Assembly (NCBI RefSeq): GCF_900496995.4
Contig: NC_044005.1
Span: 34,199,363-34,263,362 of the forward strand
Source: Aquila chrysaetos chrysaetos
Lineage: Eukaryota; Chordata; Aves; Accipitriformes; Accipitridae
DNA length: 64,000 nucleotides
Direction: 5' to 3'
In this document: in pieces, positions 12,049-24,726 of the stretch
Layout of the letters: each line of letters begins with the position of its first letter
Numbering within the stretch: position 1 is the first letter of the stretch
The notes under the pieces: model-generated
What the model was told of the DNA's origin: nothing
Seen by the model: only the letters and a program-made list of their open reading frames with translations
The model's database searches: none
Position numbers and translations under genes: made by a program

Positions 12049-13646
12049 GAAACCCAGTGACACGGAAAAGAAGGGTTAACTTTGACTGCAAGTGTATACA
12101 GAGATATATAGATAGAACTCTCTCTTGTTGGAAATTTTTATTTTGGGAAAAAAAAAAAGATATTTTCAGCCAAGAAAAATCTGTTTCATATATTTAACAA
12201 AAGTCTAATGTGGCAAATCCCAAGCCACACATGCCTCCCGGGAAACTTCCTAAGGAAGAAAGGGAAATACCAGATTCACTTTAATGAGTTTTCTAGACTA
12301 GAATGACTTGGATGAAAATTTTTAACATAGCTCTACAGAGATAAGTTGCAATGTTCCTTCAACACATGAGAAAATATGGTTACAGGTGAATACAATTAAT
12401 GTTTGGAATATAATATGTTTGGAATATAATACATTAAGAAAATCCCGAGGTCCAGACTGTGGCTAGCCCATAAGGCTGCAGAACTTTTCAGGTTGTCAAC
12501 AGGCAACCAAAGAAGGACACTCCCCATTGCTTATTCTCTGGCTTAGTGAGAAACAGGTTGCATACAACTAGTACCAGGTTAATTGAGTTTACATATCTGC
12601 GGGTCCTTTTCATTATCACCTACTCCCTGTGCTGAGCTTTGAGACTATATGCTTTATTTAACAGATCCATCAAGCCTATTACCACCACGACTATTAACAG
12701 TTATCTCCCCAATGACCGAGATGTGTTGTGAGCTGTCAGAGCATTTTATTTCTGCCTTGTTCATTCTTTCAGCAGTCTGGAAAGTTGCAGGTATATTTAT
12801 ATGTATGAAAATGCTACACAATCTGAAACACAACCTGGCATTTTCTGGTAGTCTTGTGAGATGTCCAGCAGCTAAACAAACAAAGAAAAATCAAACAATG
12901 GAAAAATAATGTATCATACCTAAAACACTGAAGCATTTCTCAGTGTTTAATTTTTAATAATTCATAATTGAGATTTCACAGTAAAAATATAAACTGGTCA
13001 GGAAATTCTTTTAAAATTGAAAACCAAGCGTTTACTATGTGCACACCTTGGTTATCAAAGGACTCTTGTTAACTAACCATATATACAAAGCGATAAAGTG
13101 GTTAAACATCAGGGAGAGAGAAAAAGAACCAAAAGTCAGGGTAGTATTACTCAGTCTAATGAGTGATCATTGAGGGTGGTACAATATTATTGAGTTAAAT
13201 GGGTTGCTTTAATTCAGATGCTAATAAAATACATGAACAACATGGCAGCAGGCACTGCTTTAAAATCATGACAGAGTAAACAAAGTCATGAAAAATAACA
13301 GTAATTCTGGATCTATGGGCAACCTAAACAGTTCCATTTCTTCAGCCAAGTTCTGTTTACAAAACATTTCAAATATGACCAGAAAGAATGTTTTCTTGAA
13401 CAATCTAACTTTACCTAGTGTTGCTTATGGACTAATTTCATACCAATCGCACTACTTTTTCATAACTAACCTACTAACACTGCTTTTACTGTTCCTGTTT
13501 AGAAAAAGAGACTATAATAGGGGTCAGGGAAAGGATGATATGGATTTATTAGCTGAATTTATGCTGCTTTATGATATCATACTGAAAAGTACATGAACTG
13601 CTCAAGTATCAGTAAAAGCAGAAAAATACATGGAAAACAGCCTTAC
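12049..13646 (-). other. Predicted intron of the small membrane-protein gene
   Basis: About 1.6 kb between a GTAAGG donor (13646-13641) and a TTTCAG acceptor (12052-12047) on the minus strand. It contains a 16-bp tandem duplication at 12399-12430 but no recognisable repeat family. The plus-strand open frame at 13288-13596 has no family resemblance. Confidence 0.4.
12399..12430. repeat. 16-bp tandem duplication
   Basis: ATGTTTGGAATATAAT occurs twice in direct succession (12399-12414 and 12415-12430) without mismatch, suggesting a recent slippage-type duplication. Confidence 0.9.
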
Positions 13647-14250
13647 CTTTCTTTACAGCACAGCTCTATGGCTTTTTAAATGATCAGATTTCCTCTGCCA
13701 GGCATTCACCAAAGGAGGAAAGCAAGGTGAATACATTGTTTGACGAAAGCCCTTGTCTCCTCTTTTGCCACCCGAACACGACCAACCGCACCGTACCAGG
13801 ACACGGATGTGCCCACAGTGACAGACGTGGCCTCGGCAAGTGGCTCAGGTCTGGGGCGGGCTGCAAGGAACGGAGGGATCACTGCAGGCAGCAAACCTCT
13901 CGCAGGAATTGAGACACCCCTAAGCCTGGCGTTCCCTGACATCCACACCCATAAACCTGCAACCTTGGGAGAAACTGCCTTTGCGCTGGCTCACGTAATC
14001 CCAACAGGGTGGCTGGGCTGGCTGGAGCTGCCGGGCAAGGACAGAAGCGTGTTGAAGTCACCAACACCAGCCAGAGACTGCGCATCCCGAGGGGAACTGC
14101 CGGCTGCCCTGTGTTAAAGCCGTGGTGTGTCTCCTGTGCCGCAGAGCTGAAGACGCAGCTTCCAGCCTTAGCCGTGGTTTTGGCAGCTGCATTTGAGTTG
14201 GCACGGTAAGCATCTTCTGCTCTCAACCACAAAAAGCATGAAGCAGGGAA
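13647..14250 (-). promoter_or_regulatory. CpG-rich segment with 5'UTR exon, candidate promoter
   Basis: A block richer in G+C than its surroundings, with roughly two dozen CpG dinucleotides between about 13740 and 14210, in an otherwise CpG-poor region. At its downstream edge on the minus strand is a consensus donor, GAAAG followed by GTAAGG, with the last exon base at 13647. I read it as promoter plus 5'UTR exon of the small gene whose coding exon starts at 12046. The transcription start cannot be placed. The overlapping open frames on both strands (60-128 codons) have no family resemblance, and those on the minus strand near 13684 end in a stop before the donor. Confidence 0.4.
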
Positions 14251-14265
14251 ACTAAAGGTAGACAC

Positions 14266-17200
14266 TAACGCATGTGCACGTCACGTTTTGATTAGTGAAG
14301 ACTTTTGGAGAGACCTGGTATATCCTAAAGATATTACAAATGCGGTTCCCCCATCCTTCCGTGACAGGGATAGAGAAATAAGGATGGCTAGAAAAGTTTT
14401 GCAGCAATCTTACAGAAAACTCCACTGTGCCCAGTAGAAAAGAGTGCATTTTGGAACAGGCATACAATAGAAGCAGCAAAGAACCAAAACAGGGAGGAAA
14501 ACATGAGTCCCAAAATCCCTATGGGAAGGTTTCTGTTTGCATCGGTTACACAAGCACTTCAGATGTTCCTCAAATCCTCCAATTTCCTTTATTTTGTCTT
14601 TCCCATCTTTTTGTTAGATAACAAGAACATTCCATAATTTCCAAGGAATTTTCAGTGTGTATTTCTCTTAGCATGTTTGGTAATTTTTTAAAAGACAGCT
14701 TACAAATGCTGTTTTATAGGCAGCTTTTTACAATTCAGCTACGTTTATGCTTCAGAAAATTCTGGTAAAATCCACTTAGGCTATATTAAATCACATCAGA
14801 GTGAAGCGCTGTAAGATATCCTAAGTAAATTTCTTGTTACCTATATATCTCAAAGAAAGTCTCAGTCACAAAATTATTTGAGCATTTAGTTTAACAAAAC
14901 ATCTTCAGGTAAATACATGGTGATCTGAATTATGTCAAAATTACATCTGAATTACGTCAACATTTTTTTCACAGCGTATATGAAGAAGTGGGTTTTCTCC
15001 ATAATTTTTTTCAGCACTGAAGTTGCTAAATGAGTATTATGGTGGAAAATGTAAGTATATGGATGTCATGATATTCAGTTATAAAGCTGCTGGCAAGCCT
15101 GACAGCTTGCCAGCTGAAATTTTAAACACCCAGTCAACTTAAGCAGAAGAATGAATTCAAATAAAGAAACTGCACAGGACATAGCAAAACAGTGGCGCTG
15201 TATCTTCAGTCTTGCCTTTGCTGCGCAGGCCCTTAAAATTGAGTTGCAGATGGTTTGTTGTTTTTCTTCCATTAGAAAACAAACAGTCTAATCTTCACTC
15301 TGAACATGTACTTATTGAAATAATACTGCAAATTAGTGCTCAATTTCTGATCATCTTTCATAAACAAACTAGTTAAATAGCTAATTAAAACTGTCTTCAA
15401 ACATCTCAGTTGCCAATATATTCAAGATGTCCTAAATCTGGCTTCAAGCTAGAACAAGACAAGAAAGTACAGTCTTTGTTGTTCTATTGAATGACTTCCC
15501 TATTTTAAGCAGATTTTACTAGAGTATCTGAAATGCTGATAGTCCACAAAATTTAATGAAAACACTATGAATATGTTCCAGTCTTTTCTTAGAATTACCA
15601 AAAAGATTGCTATGAATAATTGTTACTTGTCTCCAAGACTGCTGATTTGAAAGGGTGCTACAAGACTGTTTTTTCTCTATCTACTGATATCTATGCAGCC
15701 TAGAGCTAGACCTAAAAAAAACAACAGAAAAAAGACTTTTGTGACTACAATGGCATGTAAACATCAAAATCTAAAACTGTAACCTGAAATCTGCACATAG
15801 CTCCTACCGACTCCCAAAGGGTTGTATGGCTCAGGGAAGACCTTGATGTACGTGGCCTACATTCAGGGTCAGGCAGTGGCTAATTAGGTTACTGGCGGTT
15901 TGGCAATTTAGGCCAATTACCCTAATACAAATTTCTACTTATAAGCACATGTGTTCTTTTTTCACATTACGTCTTTCAAAGGCATGCCATAACCAGTCCA
16001 AAATGCAAGCGGCCATATCCAGACTGCAAAAAGCTGCAGCAAAAAGCAGCAAAACTCATCCAGCAAACAGTTACCAAGTAGGGGAAAAAAGGTGCCACCG
16101 CCAGCAAACTGAGGCAGTGAGCCCATCTCAGAAGGTAGAGGGTAAGGGAAGATTCCCACTAAGGCTTTTCTGGTTGACTTGAGGAAGAGAGCTTTGCTCT
16201 GCAGGCACGAGCGTGAGAAGAGTCACGAACACCGTCGCTTCCCTCCCTTCGTGAAGGAGAAAGGTAGCCTGAGGCGGAGACAGGTGCCAACCGGGAAAAT
16301 ATTTGATCAAAGCAGATGCGTTTCTAATTCATTTAAAAGATCTTGCTAGAAGAAATGTGGAACTATTGTTACATTCACAGATTAAAGCTAAACCACTGAG
16401 GTATATATTTAGCTCACTGCTACACGTTACACGGCATCTCCTCATAATATGCTCATGGCATACTATGCTTATTACACCTCTGATCTAATGGTCCCACCAG
16501 TTTTTACCTATTGCCTTCCAGGTCCCTGTTACCCAGTCATGCAATCCCTTATACAAAAGTTTGGATAGCAATTTTTAGGACAGCTTTGTATTTGTATGTA
16601 TGTAAACTTAGCATCTTTAGCTAAGGTCTAGGAGGATTAAGATAAAAATTATTGACCCAAACTCTCATTAGCTTGGGTGGAACATGCTCTCCTCTAGTAG
16701 TCTCCTTTGCTGGCAATTCAGAAACCTAGGACAGGGATTGCCTTCTCCACATCTCCTCCTCCATGGTACAGGAGCATTAGCAATAACTTACATTGGCTCT
16801 TTATTCCACTGTATTCATCTTGGAATGCTGCAAGACATAATTTCTAAATATAAAAAAAGAAATCCAAATAGAGTAACTTTAAATTTGCAGGGCAAACCAT
16901 TTTTGGGGAAATGAGATGCCAAAACACCACTTAAAAGGGCATTATATTGTTTAAGTTGAAAGGCTTTTCATATATTCCCACAGGTAGAAAGCATGGGGGT
17001 GTATTCATTCATAGTTCTGTATATTGAATACCAAAAACATTTAAAGTCCTGGTTTAAACTAATAGTTTACAGAATAGGCTTTACCTTGTATTAAGTAAAA
17101 TATCAAGTTTCATACTGACAAAATTAAGCATAGCACATATGTGATTATAGTAAGACATTCTCTTAAGAATCAACTTTCTCTATATAAATTTACCACTACA

Positions 17201-20200
17201 CAAGGTATGCATGTATATTTCCACTGGTATTTGTGTTTTAAGAAATAAAATTTAAAACACTAAATCCACTGGGTTTGCTCAGTTTTTCTTTCCGATTTAT
17301 AATGACTGTTTCAGCTTAGAGTTACAGGAAGGTACTGTGCATGGGACCGAGCGCTAAGATGAGTCAGGAGCAGCAGCTGTCCTCAGTGCCTCATCTCATT
17401 ACGCAGCTCAGACTGACAGAACGCCAGTGGGTGAACGTCGCGGGAGCAATCTAGGACAACTGCCCCATCACTGAAGTATCTGTGTATGCAGGAACAAGAT
17501 TAGTTAATAGCACGTTAGAGATCAAATGAGATAAAGATCGGAGCCTGTGAAAATAACAAGCTACTCAGGAGCATTTCTTAGCTCTGAGTAAAACTAGCAG
17601 GTGCTTGAAACATGGTCAGATCCAAACAAGGAAAGAAATAGTATGTTACTACATCCTGTACCAGGATAGGAAAGCAGGGCATTGAGGACTATTTTAATAG
17701 CTTGGACTTCATGAAGATTATAGTGAATCATTCACTTCTGTGTCTAGGTCAGTCGGTTTTCAAAACTGGAACTCAAGCGGTACTGCAGGAAGGGTTCAAC
17801 ATCCAAACATATTTGATCAGAGCTGGTCAGAGTTTCAAGTTTTCATTTTGTGTGAAAGTCCAAATTTTAAATTTTCCTTTCAGTGCCAATTGAAAAAAAA
17901 AAAAAAAAAGATAATTTTTAAACACTCTGAGATATTTTGAGTTTTTTGGTGTGGGTCTTTGTGGGTTTTTTTGTTTGTTTTGTTTGCTTGTTTTTTTAAT
18001 TGGGAATACTGTATCTTTTACTTTCTATTTTATCACTTGACTTTCTAGTAACATACGATTCATGTAAAAGAAAAGTGCATTACTAAAGCCAAGTGCTTGA
18101 ACAGTAGTTGTTCGTTTTTAAATACAATACCAACAAAGTGCAACATTTAACTAACGTTTTTGAGAAAAGCATTGCTTTGGGAAAATTGTCATCAACCCTA
18201 CAATTGCATTATTTCCTAAAACAATAACCCACAAAATTTTCCTAATTCCCTAACATGTTTTCTGTTCTGAAAATCCCTAGTTTATCACTTAAGTTTTATG
18301 TAAATCACATTCATTACAACAGTTTAGATACAATGTTATGATAAATACAGAATTCACCAGGATGCCATACCTTCTGGCCTTCTACTCCACATGATTTTTC
18401 ACTGCTACACACTGACAGAGATGAGAAAATCCAGACCAATACGTGGTAAGGTATCAGTAAAAGCCAGTCTACAAAATAAGAACTCAACATTTTCTAGAAG
18501 GTGAATACGTAAGGTTCTCCTCTGGGATCTGTATGAAACCACAAAACTGCTAAGAGACTTAGTTTCAGTAAAGATTTCTATCAAAAAACAGTAATTTTCA
18601 GTATATCTTTCTGATAAGCAAATCCATCATCTCTTCTTAACTGTATCTTACCTCAACTTTAGTCATTATTAGGTTTTTAGAGCCATACAGAGGCAGTGTT
18701 TGGGGATGCGTGAGTTATGCTCAAACTTAGGTGATATCTACATACCATGCAATACAGCAGTTATTTATTTAACTCTGCTTATGTTTCCAGAGGTGGTCAG
18801 TGACACCAAGACAACTCTTCTGCAACTGGGCTTTTCTTCTTCCCAATTAGTCTTGTTTCAGCATTCTTGCACGTGTCCTCAGCACAAGAGGATTACTGGT
18901 GAGGTGCCTTCTCCCCTCTGACTCAGCATGCAAAACACATGTCTCATGTGTCATGGCATGTGGCATGTCTCATTCTAGAAAACATGGTATTGCCCAATAG
19001 GGCATGACTGCTGCTGCTGAAAATCACTCTGAAAAAACAGAGCAAGCCTATGCCACTGCAGATGAAGGTCAGAAACAGAATCTCAGTGCCTCTATAACCG
19101 AGCTTCTCCCTATCCACTTCTGCTGCCCCGAACTACTTCCTTTACAGTAGTTAAGATACGTTATGTCCCTAATGACTGTCCCATCTAAAAATAAGTGCTC
19201 TTAACACACAAGAGATGTCAGGCTAGCACAGCAGGATGCTGAAGCGTCTCGAGATGCGTAGCAGGGCTTCTCTTACACTGGGCTGCAGCAATTTAGGAAT
19301 TCACACTTGATAAATGCAATAAGGGCGGCTTCTTTTTATCTCGCGCAAATGGTGCCAGGACTGATATATTCCTGACCCTTATTTGGCTCTCCAGCTTATT
19401 CTTTTATGCTGTTCTCTGGAATCATGAAATTCTAATGTTTCACTAGGCAAACATGCACTGTAGTTGTATATGCTTTTTCACTGACATGTATAGATGGACT
19501 ATGCAATTGACAGCAGCTGGCTCAACTTTTTGTTTGGGTCTACATTTTCTTCAGAGATACTCATACAGAAACATACTTTGCTCTGATAGTGTTTCTCAAG
19601 CAGAGATAACACTGAACTCTGGAAACTTACCTATAGCTGAAATAACTCTTCTTCAGCTTTTATTTTTATCTTGTTTTCCACATATAACAGTACAGCAACA
19701 GGCTTCTCTGCATTACACTTAAGTAATGCTATTACTTGATTCAAAGATCCTTGTCCTTGTTCTTTTTTTCAAGGTGAGTGAAAATTGTAACAGAGGCTAA
19801 ATGAAATATACTATTTTTCTTAATAGCAACATATTACATTATCCCCAATATGGGCTAGATTAAGCTGATTAAAGCTCTGCCAGAACACAGCCCAGAGAGA
19901 TAATCTGTCCTTGTTACCTACCACAGGAGTGGGAAAAGATCACTTTCTCATTACAGTAGTAGTATTTAGTCTCCTGAAATATTTTTTACAAACTGAGAGG
20001 GAGTAGTATTTCAGATATTGTTTCGCCCTCTTTTCTTGCATTCTCTTCACTGTAGTAATTTTGTAGATGCCTGTGTTGGCAAGGAGGAATTTTATTTTGG
20101 AACTTTCAGTACTATACTTTTTCAGAAACCTTTCAAAAGTTAGGAAGATACATGGACTTAGAGGATGCTTAGCAGAAAGTCCTTTAAGAAAAGTTCTTCT

Positions 20201-22366
20201 TCAATTTGCAATGGAAACGGCATTCTTTTAAAACGTGTTTAGCAGTACTATAGCACATAAACATTACAGTTATTGGGCTTTTTTGACAGGTACCTAAGCA
20301 ACCAATCCTCTGAGAAAAAGGACTGTAAGAGAACTACACTTGAGAAACCATATAGCAAAGGAAGCACTAAGGGCCATACAAACAGCCTCCAAAACTCCCC
20401 CAAAACATTAATTTTCTATTGATTGTTTCTACTGGGAGGATTACCATGTTTGGCAAAAGAGACTACACTGCCATATGTCTTAATGGCATTCGCAGCTTCT
20501 TGACTGCTGTGTGTTGTGATTCATTTGTTGGCTAGGACGTTCGCTTTTGTCTGCTTGCTCTTCAAGATTTCAAGTGTTACCTAATTCTTGTTTCAATAGA
20601 ATTGTATGTCATCATGTTTATCCAGTATGTGATCAACATCGCCTCTAGGTCTTCTTTTCTAAAAGAATTCTGTGATTTCAGAGAATAAGACTGGTCTCTT
20701 TTGTCCTGTCAGCAAAGCCATTCTGTCAGGAAAACTTCTACTCCTCACAAGAATACTTTTCTTCAGGGTTCATATACTTTTATGTCCCAGGAAACTGCAG
20801 AGATCCATTCCAAGAGGGAAGAGAAGGGGCCAGATGTTTGCTCCCCTTTTGAAGGAAGTTAGAACCTACCTTATCCAACACGTAGAGCAGTATTTGGTAT
20901 CCACTATTAAAGCAAATGCAAGGTAAGCTAGGAAAAAGTAATGGCCTCATCTTTAGGAGTTTATGGACATATTCATTATTGTAAAGTGCTTAATGAGACC
21001 TCCAGATTGTCTCCTTTTCCCCTTGGCAAACCTTGTCCTGAACTTTTTAGAACTAACTTACCCACCGTCTTTGCCACACTGCCAAGCTGGTTCAAAGTCC
21101 CATACAGACTAAAGCAAAAGCAAGCCGTGCTCTGCAGGTGTTACTGAGGCATTTTCTTTGATGCACTTACTGCATTATTTCAGTCACAGATGGAAAGGGG
21201 CCTGTATTTATATAGTACTATCTCAGCTATGTGTGGATGACAGAACCCTAAGTAAATTGCTCTTTGCCCTTGTTCTTCTGGCTATTACAGAAATGAACAG
21301 TACATTGAATTACAGTATCATTTTTCTATCAGCACGATATTAAGAGTCCAAGGATTGAGCCATTTCTAAACTAGTCTCTAATTAAATAAATCTGGAAAGT
21401 AGCACCGAAGTTGTTTTACAGGCTTGGTGTAACAGAGGAAAATTAAGCAATTCATGAAGTGCTGGCTAAATAAATATGAAAAAAAACCACTAATAGTTCT
21501 TTAGTTTCACTCGAAGAGTCCTTAGTGTTTTGGGGTTGTTTATTACATGGCTTTGGAACAATAGTAGAAAGTAATTTTATAGCTTTTCCTCCAGTTTATA
21601 CCCTTAAAGGATCTTGTCTTCACAAAGATTTTGTTCAGTAGGTTTTCATGCAGTGCTGTAATAATTCTTTGCAATAATGCTTGAAGAGAATTTTTTAAAA
21701 GCTATTTTAACATTGATTTTGTTCACTCACTTACAGATTCTGTCTTCTAAAAATAGATAAATTTGTGGGTTTTGTGTTTTTTTTTTTAAATTTCAATACA
21801 TTTAGTTTAACAACTGGGTCTTGTTGATCACTAGAATAAAGATAGGGACATCAGAAGAGGATGCTAAATCCCAAGTAAATATTGCCACTGGAAAAGAAAC
21901 CATGTAGATCAAAATTACAGTTTTAGACTGCTTCACTTTTCCCACCTACTCTTTCTTATAAGAAAATAGAACATAAAAACTACTTTTGGGGAAAAGACAA
22001 AGTTCATCCTTTACCAAAAATGAAAAACAGAACTGAAAAGTTTTTTGGGGAAAAAAAGTTCCAAACCCCTAACCTCATACTCTAAATCAAAGCCTCAAGA
22101 ACTTTCCAACCACTGCTACAAGAAAATCATGAATTCCTAGACTTCTCAAAATGCATTCTCCTAATGCTATCATGTCCCTGAAAAAAGTAAAGTTCAACAT
22201 ACGGAAGATGGCAGCAAGGATAATGAACCACTTGCTCAGCTCAAGTCACCTCAACAAAACCTTCCACCTCTTTTATAGGTGGTGCTTGGTCCCTCAGAAA
22301 ACTGCATGTTAAGGCTGTTCAAGCTTTTGCAATTGCTTGCAGTCCAATTGCCTCTTCTTGCACCTT
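14266..22366. other. Intergenic, nothing recognised
   Basis: About 8 kb of AT-rich sequence. I find no exon with convincing splice sites, no conserved domain in any frame and no clear repeat family. There is a 16-A run at 17893-17909 followed by T-rich sequence to about 18000. None of it encodes actin, so ACTC1 is not here. Confidence 0.5.
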
Positions 22367-22495
22367 AGAATCACAGAATCATTTAGGTTGGAAAAGACCT
22401 TCAGGATCATCAGGTCCAACCATCATCCACGCCCACCAAACCATGTTATGGAGTACCCCGTCTACGTGCTTTATGAATACCTCCAGGAACAACCT
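22367..22495 (-). mobile_element. CR1 LINE, 3' tail fragment
   Basis: The plus strand begins AGAATCACAGAATCATTTAG, the complement of the CR1 3' terminus with its octamer-like tail. It continues with the complement of the CR1 3' untranslated region (GGTTGGAAAAGACCTTCAGG, then sequence matching the last codons of ORF2) and loses similarity after CTCCAGG near 22495. It is a severely 5'-truncated copy on the minus strand, the commonest CR1 form in birds, with no coding capacity. Confidence 0.85.
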
Positions 22496-23780
22496 TCATT
22501 ACAACTCCACTCACCATTTTAAGGCAACACTGACGTCTAGGACAACTCTATACTTGGCCATTGTTCTACAAGGACTGAGCCAGAAGCGACCACATATACC
22601 TGGGGCCTGCACACAGAACACAGCATCACACAGGCAGGTGTGGTCACAGTTCACTGCAAACTGTGCACGACTCAAAAAGGTCTTCACAGCTCCTTTCAGC
22701 TTTGGGTGCTTGCTAATAGCCATTCTGTCCTAATTATTGATAGAATCTCTGTCAGTTAAATTATTCAGTTTAGAAAAAAACTCCAGAATCCTTTTTCAAT
22801 TCCTAAAATACTAAAACACAATAAATGATTGACAAATATTTATAGAAAATAGGCTGGAAAACAGAGATGACAACCCTCAGCTGAGCTAGTCGCTTGTGGT
22901 CTGAAGGCCCTGTATTCCTTGACCCTGCATGAACATATGAATGTTACTGTATGAAACTTAACACCCAAATGTTCAACACTGTAATATTTGTTCTTCCAAG
23001 GAAGACAATTTGGTAATAAACAGTAGATTTCCTTCCAATCAAAAGAAGCAATGAAAGAACACACATTCTGCTCAAACAATCAGTTTTCTTGTTTGAGAAA
23101 ACTTCCATTTCAGTGAATGAAAAACAATAAGAGAACACTGTGTACCAACAGCAAGCATCAGAATTTGTTACTCCTGAGCTCCCCTCTTAACTGATGGGCG
23201 GGTGCATGATTTCAGGGGGAGGAGCAGATGAGATCTCAGCATGCACACACAAGTATGCAACAGATGTATTTCATGGAGCTTGGCTTATATTTAATTTTAT
23301 CCTATTTCTTTTTTCCTTATTATACTACAAAAATATTAAGAAAAATAAAGAACTTCAATGTTATTAATAAAAGCTTTTAAGTTAATTATTCTCTAATCAA
23401 TTTAAGTGAGGAAGTCCTTCTGGCGGCTTCACAACTGCAACACTTGAAAACCAAGCATTTCCCTTTGCCAGCAAAAAAAGGTGTTCCTATGGCTGTTGCT
23501 TTGTTTGAAAATCCACTTGGAAATTTGTAAGTCTCATTGAACCATTGAATAATTTGCCAAGTTGGCAGGTATTCTTAACGAACCAGGGAGAAACCTTTCT
23601 CTGATCACTTTATGAAAGATGTAGACTTGGAAGTTACCCTAGAAAAACCACTCAATCATTAGGTCATTAATCTCAATATTGTATGTTTTGCAAATCCTAC
23701 ATTCAGGGAACTACTTTCATTTTTCCTCCTCACCTGACTTTATCCTCAGCAATTACTGTGTGCTCTTAAAGCAAAAGAAA
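22496..23780. other. Intergenic, 3' of AQR, nothing recognised
   Basis: AT-rich sequence between a CR1 fragment and the likely AQR transcript end. Open frames here are short and unrelated to any family I know. Confidence 0.5.
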
Positions 23781-24477
23781 TTTATTTCAGAACACTAATT
23801 TAAAAAAAAGTACTGTTGAAAAGCTGCATCCTTACTTCTTCTGTAAATAAGGATCAATTAGAAACACCATCAGAAGTCAACAATGAGAAATTTCTACAAG
23901 TACCTGGGTCTTATGAAATTCTAAGAACCTGCTAAGGTCCCAATTCAATAAAGCTTTTAAACATTTCAAGTCCCATAGTAATTCACATTTCTCAGACATA
24001 CAATTAAATATCTTACTGAACTTGAGCCTATGCCTAAAATACCATCTCAGTGTACATGAGCACAGCTCTGCATAAGGAATTCTCCACTGCGAAATATGAA
24101 ATAAACTATGAAGAGTGTCTGACCAATATTGAATGTACTTAATCGGTGAGGTTTAATGGGTAACTCAGTGACTGAATTAAAGGTCAAATATTCAAAAGTG
24201 GTATAAAAAGTATCTTTACTGAACAACTTATGAAAAGGAAATTGTGTATTATTTGAGGCCATGAAACAAATTACATTACTGATACTGACAAGAACTCAGT
24301 AAAATGTTTGCCAAATATTTTGCTTGTCCACAGAGTATTCAGTGAAAAATATACCAAACAGGTCACATTACACAAGCAACCATTTAAAAAAAGTCATTGT
24401 AAAAATAGCAATTATATTTCTAACTGCTTTTTTCCCCATCTGTTTTCCAAAACATGTGAGGACAAACATCCCGTGGA
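23781..24477 (-). other. AQR 3'UTR with candidate poly(A) signals
   Basis: Sequence after the AQR stop codon on the minus strand. The first candidate signal is an ATTAAA (complement of 24152-24157), about 320 bases after the stop. A canonical AATAAA follows (complement of 23781-23786), about 690 bases after the stop. Which is used, and whether a longer 3'UTR exists, cannot be told from sequence alone. Confidence 0.4.
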
Positions 24478-24726
24478 TCACTTTTCAGTCTCAGTCTCAG
24501 GTTCACTGTCTCCACTATCACTGTCTCTTCCAGGGTGTTCTGGCATTGTTCGATGTTCATCCACTTCGGCCACTTTCAATTCTCCTTCCTTTATCATTTC
24601 TTCCCCTACCTTATTTTCTTCTCCTTCAGCATCTTCCTGCATGCTTTGCCCTTCACCTTCTACATCAGTCTCTTGAGTTTGAGTAGTTTCTGGTTCTTCA
24701 ATCATGGCAGGTGGGGGCAGTAAACG
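24478..24726 (-). CDS. AQR last coding exon (window exon 19): acidic tail
   Basis: It follows a CTAG acceptor, begins RLLPPPAMIEEPE and ends in TGA after 82 residues. The composition is very rich in Glu/Asp, with Thr/Gln and Ser (for example SDSGDSEPETETEK at the C-terminus). It is a disordered acidic tail outside the helicase core, and this part of AQR is poorly conserved between vertebrates. Identity rests on the phase-0 link to the preceding conserved exon rather than on similarity of the tail. It may be a phosphorylation target (acidic Ser sites), which is inference. Confidence 0.9.
   Translation of the reverse strand, partial: RLLPPPAMIEEPETTQTQETDVEGEGQSMQEDAEGEENKVGEEMIKEGELKVAEVDEHRTMPEHPGRDSDSGDSEPETETEK

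Noticed and set aside
13684..14265. Overlapping open frames of 60-128 codons on both strands
   Set aside because: CpG-rich composition explains them; no frame continues through the donor at 13647 to the coding exon, and an in-frame stop lies just before it.
1..24000. Expected neighbour ACTC1 (cardiac actin) downstream of AQR
   Set aside because: Actin is nearly invariant and would be obvious in translation; no actin peptide appears in any frame, so it must lie outside the window.
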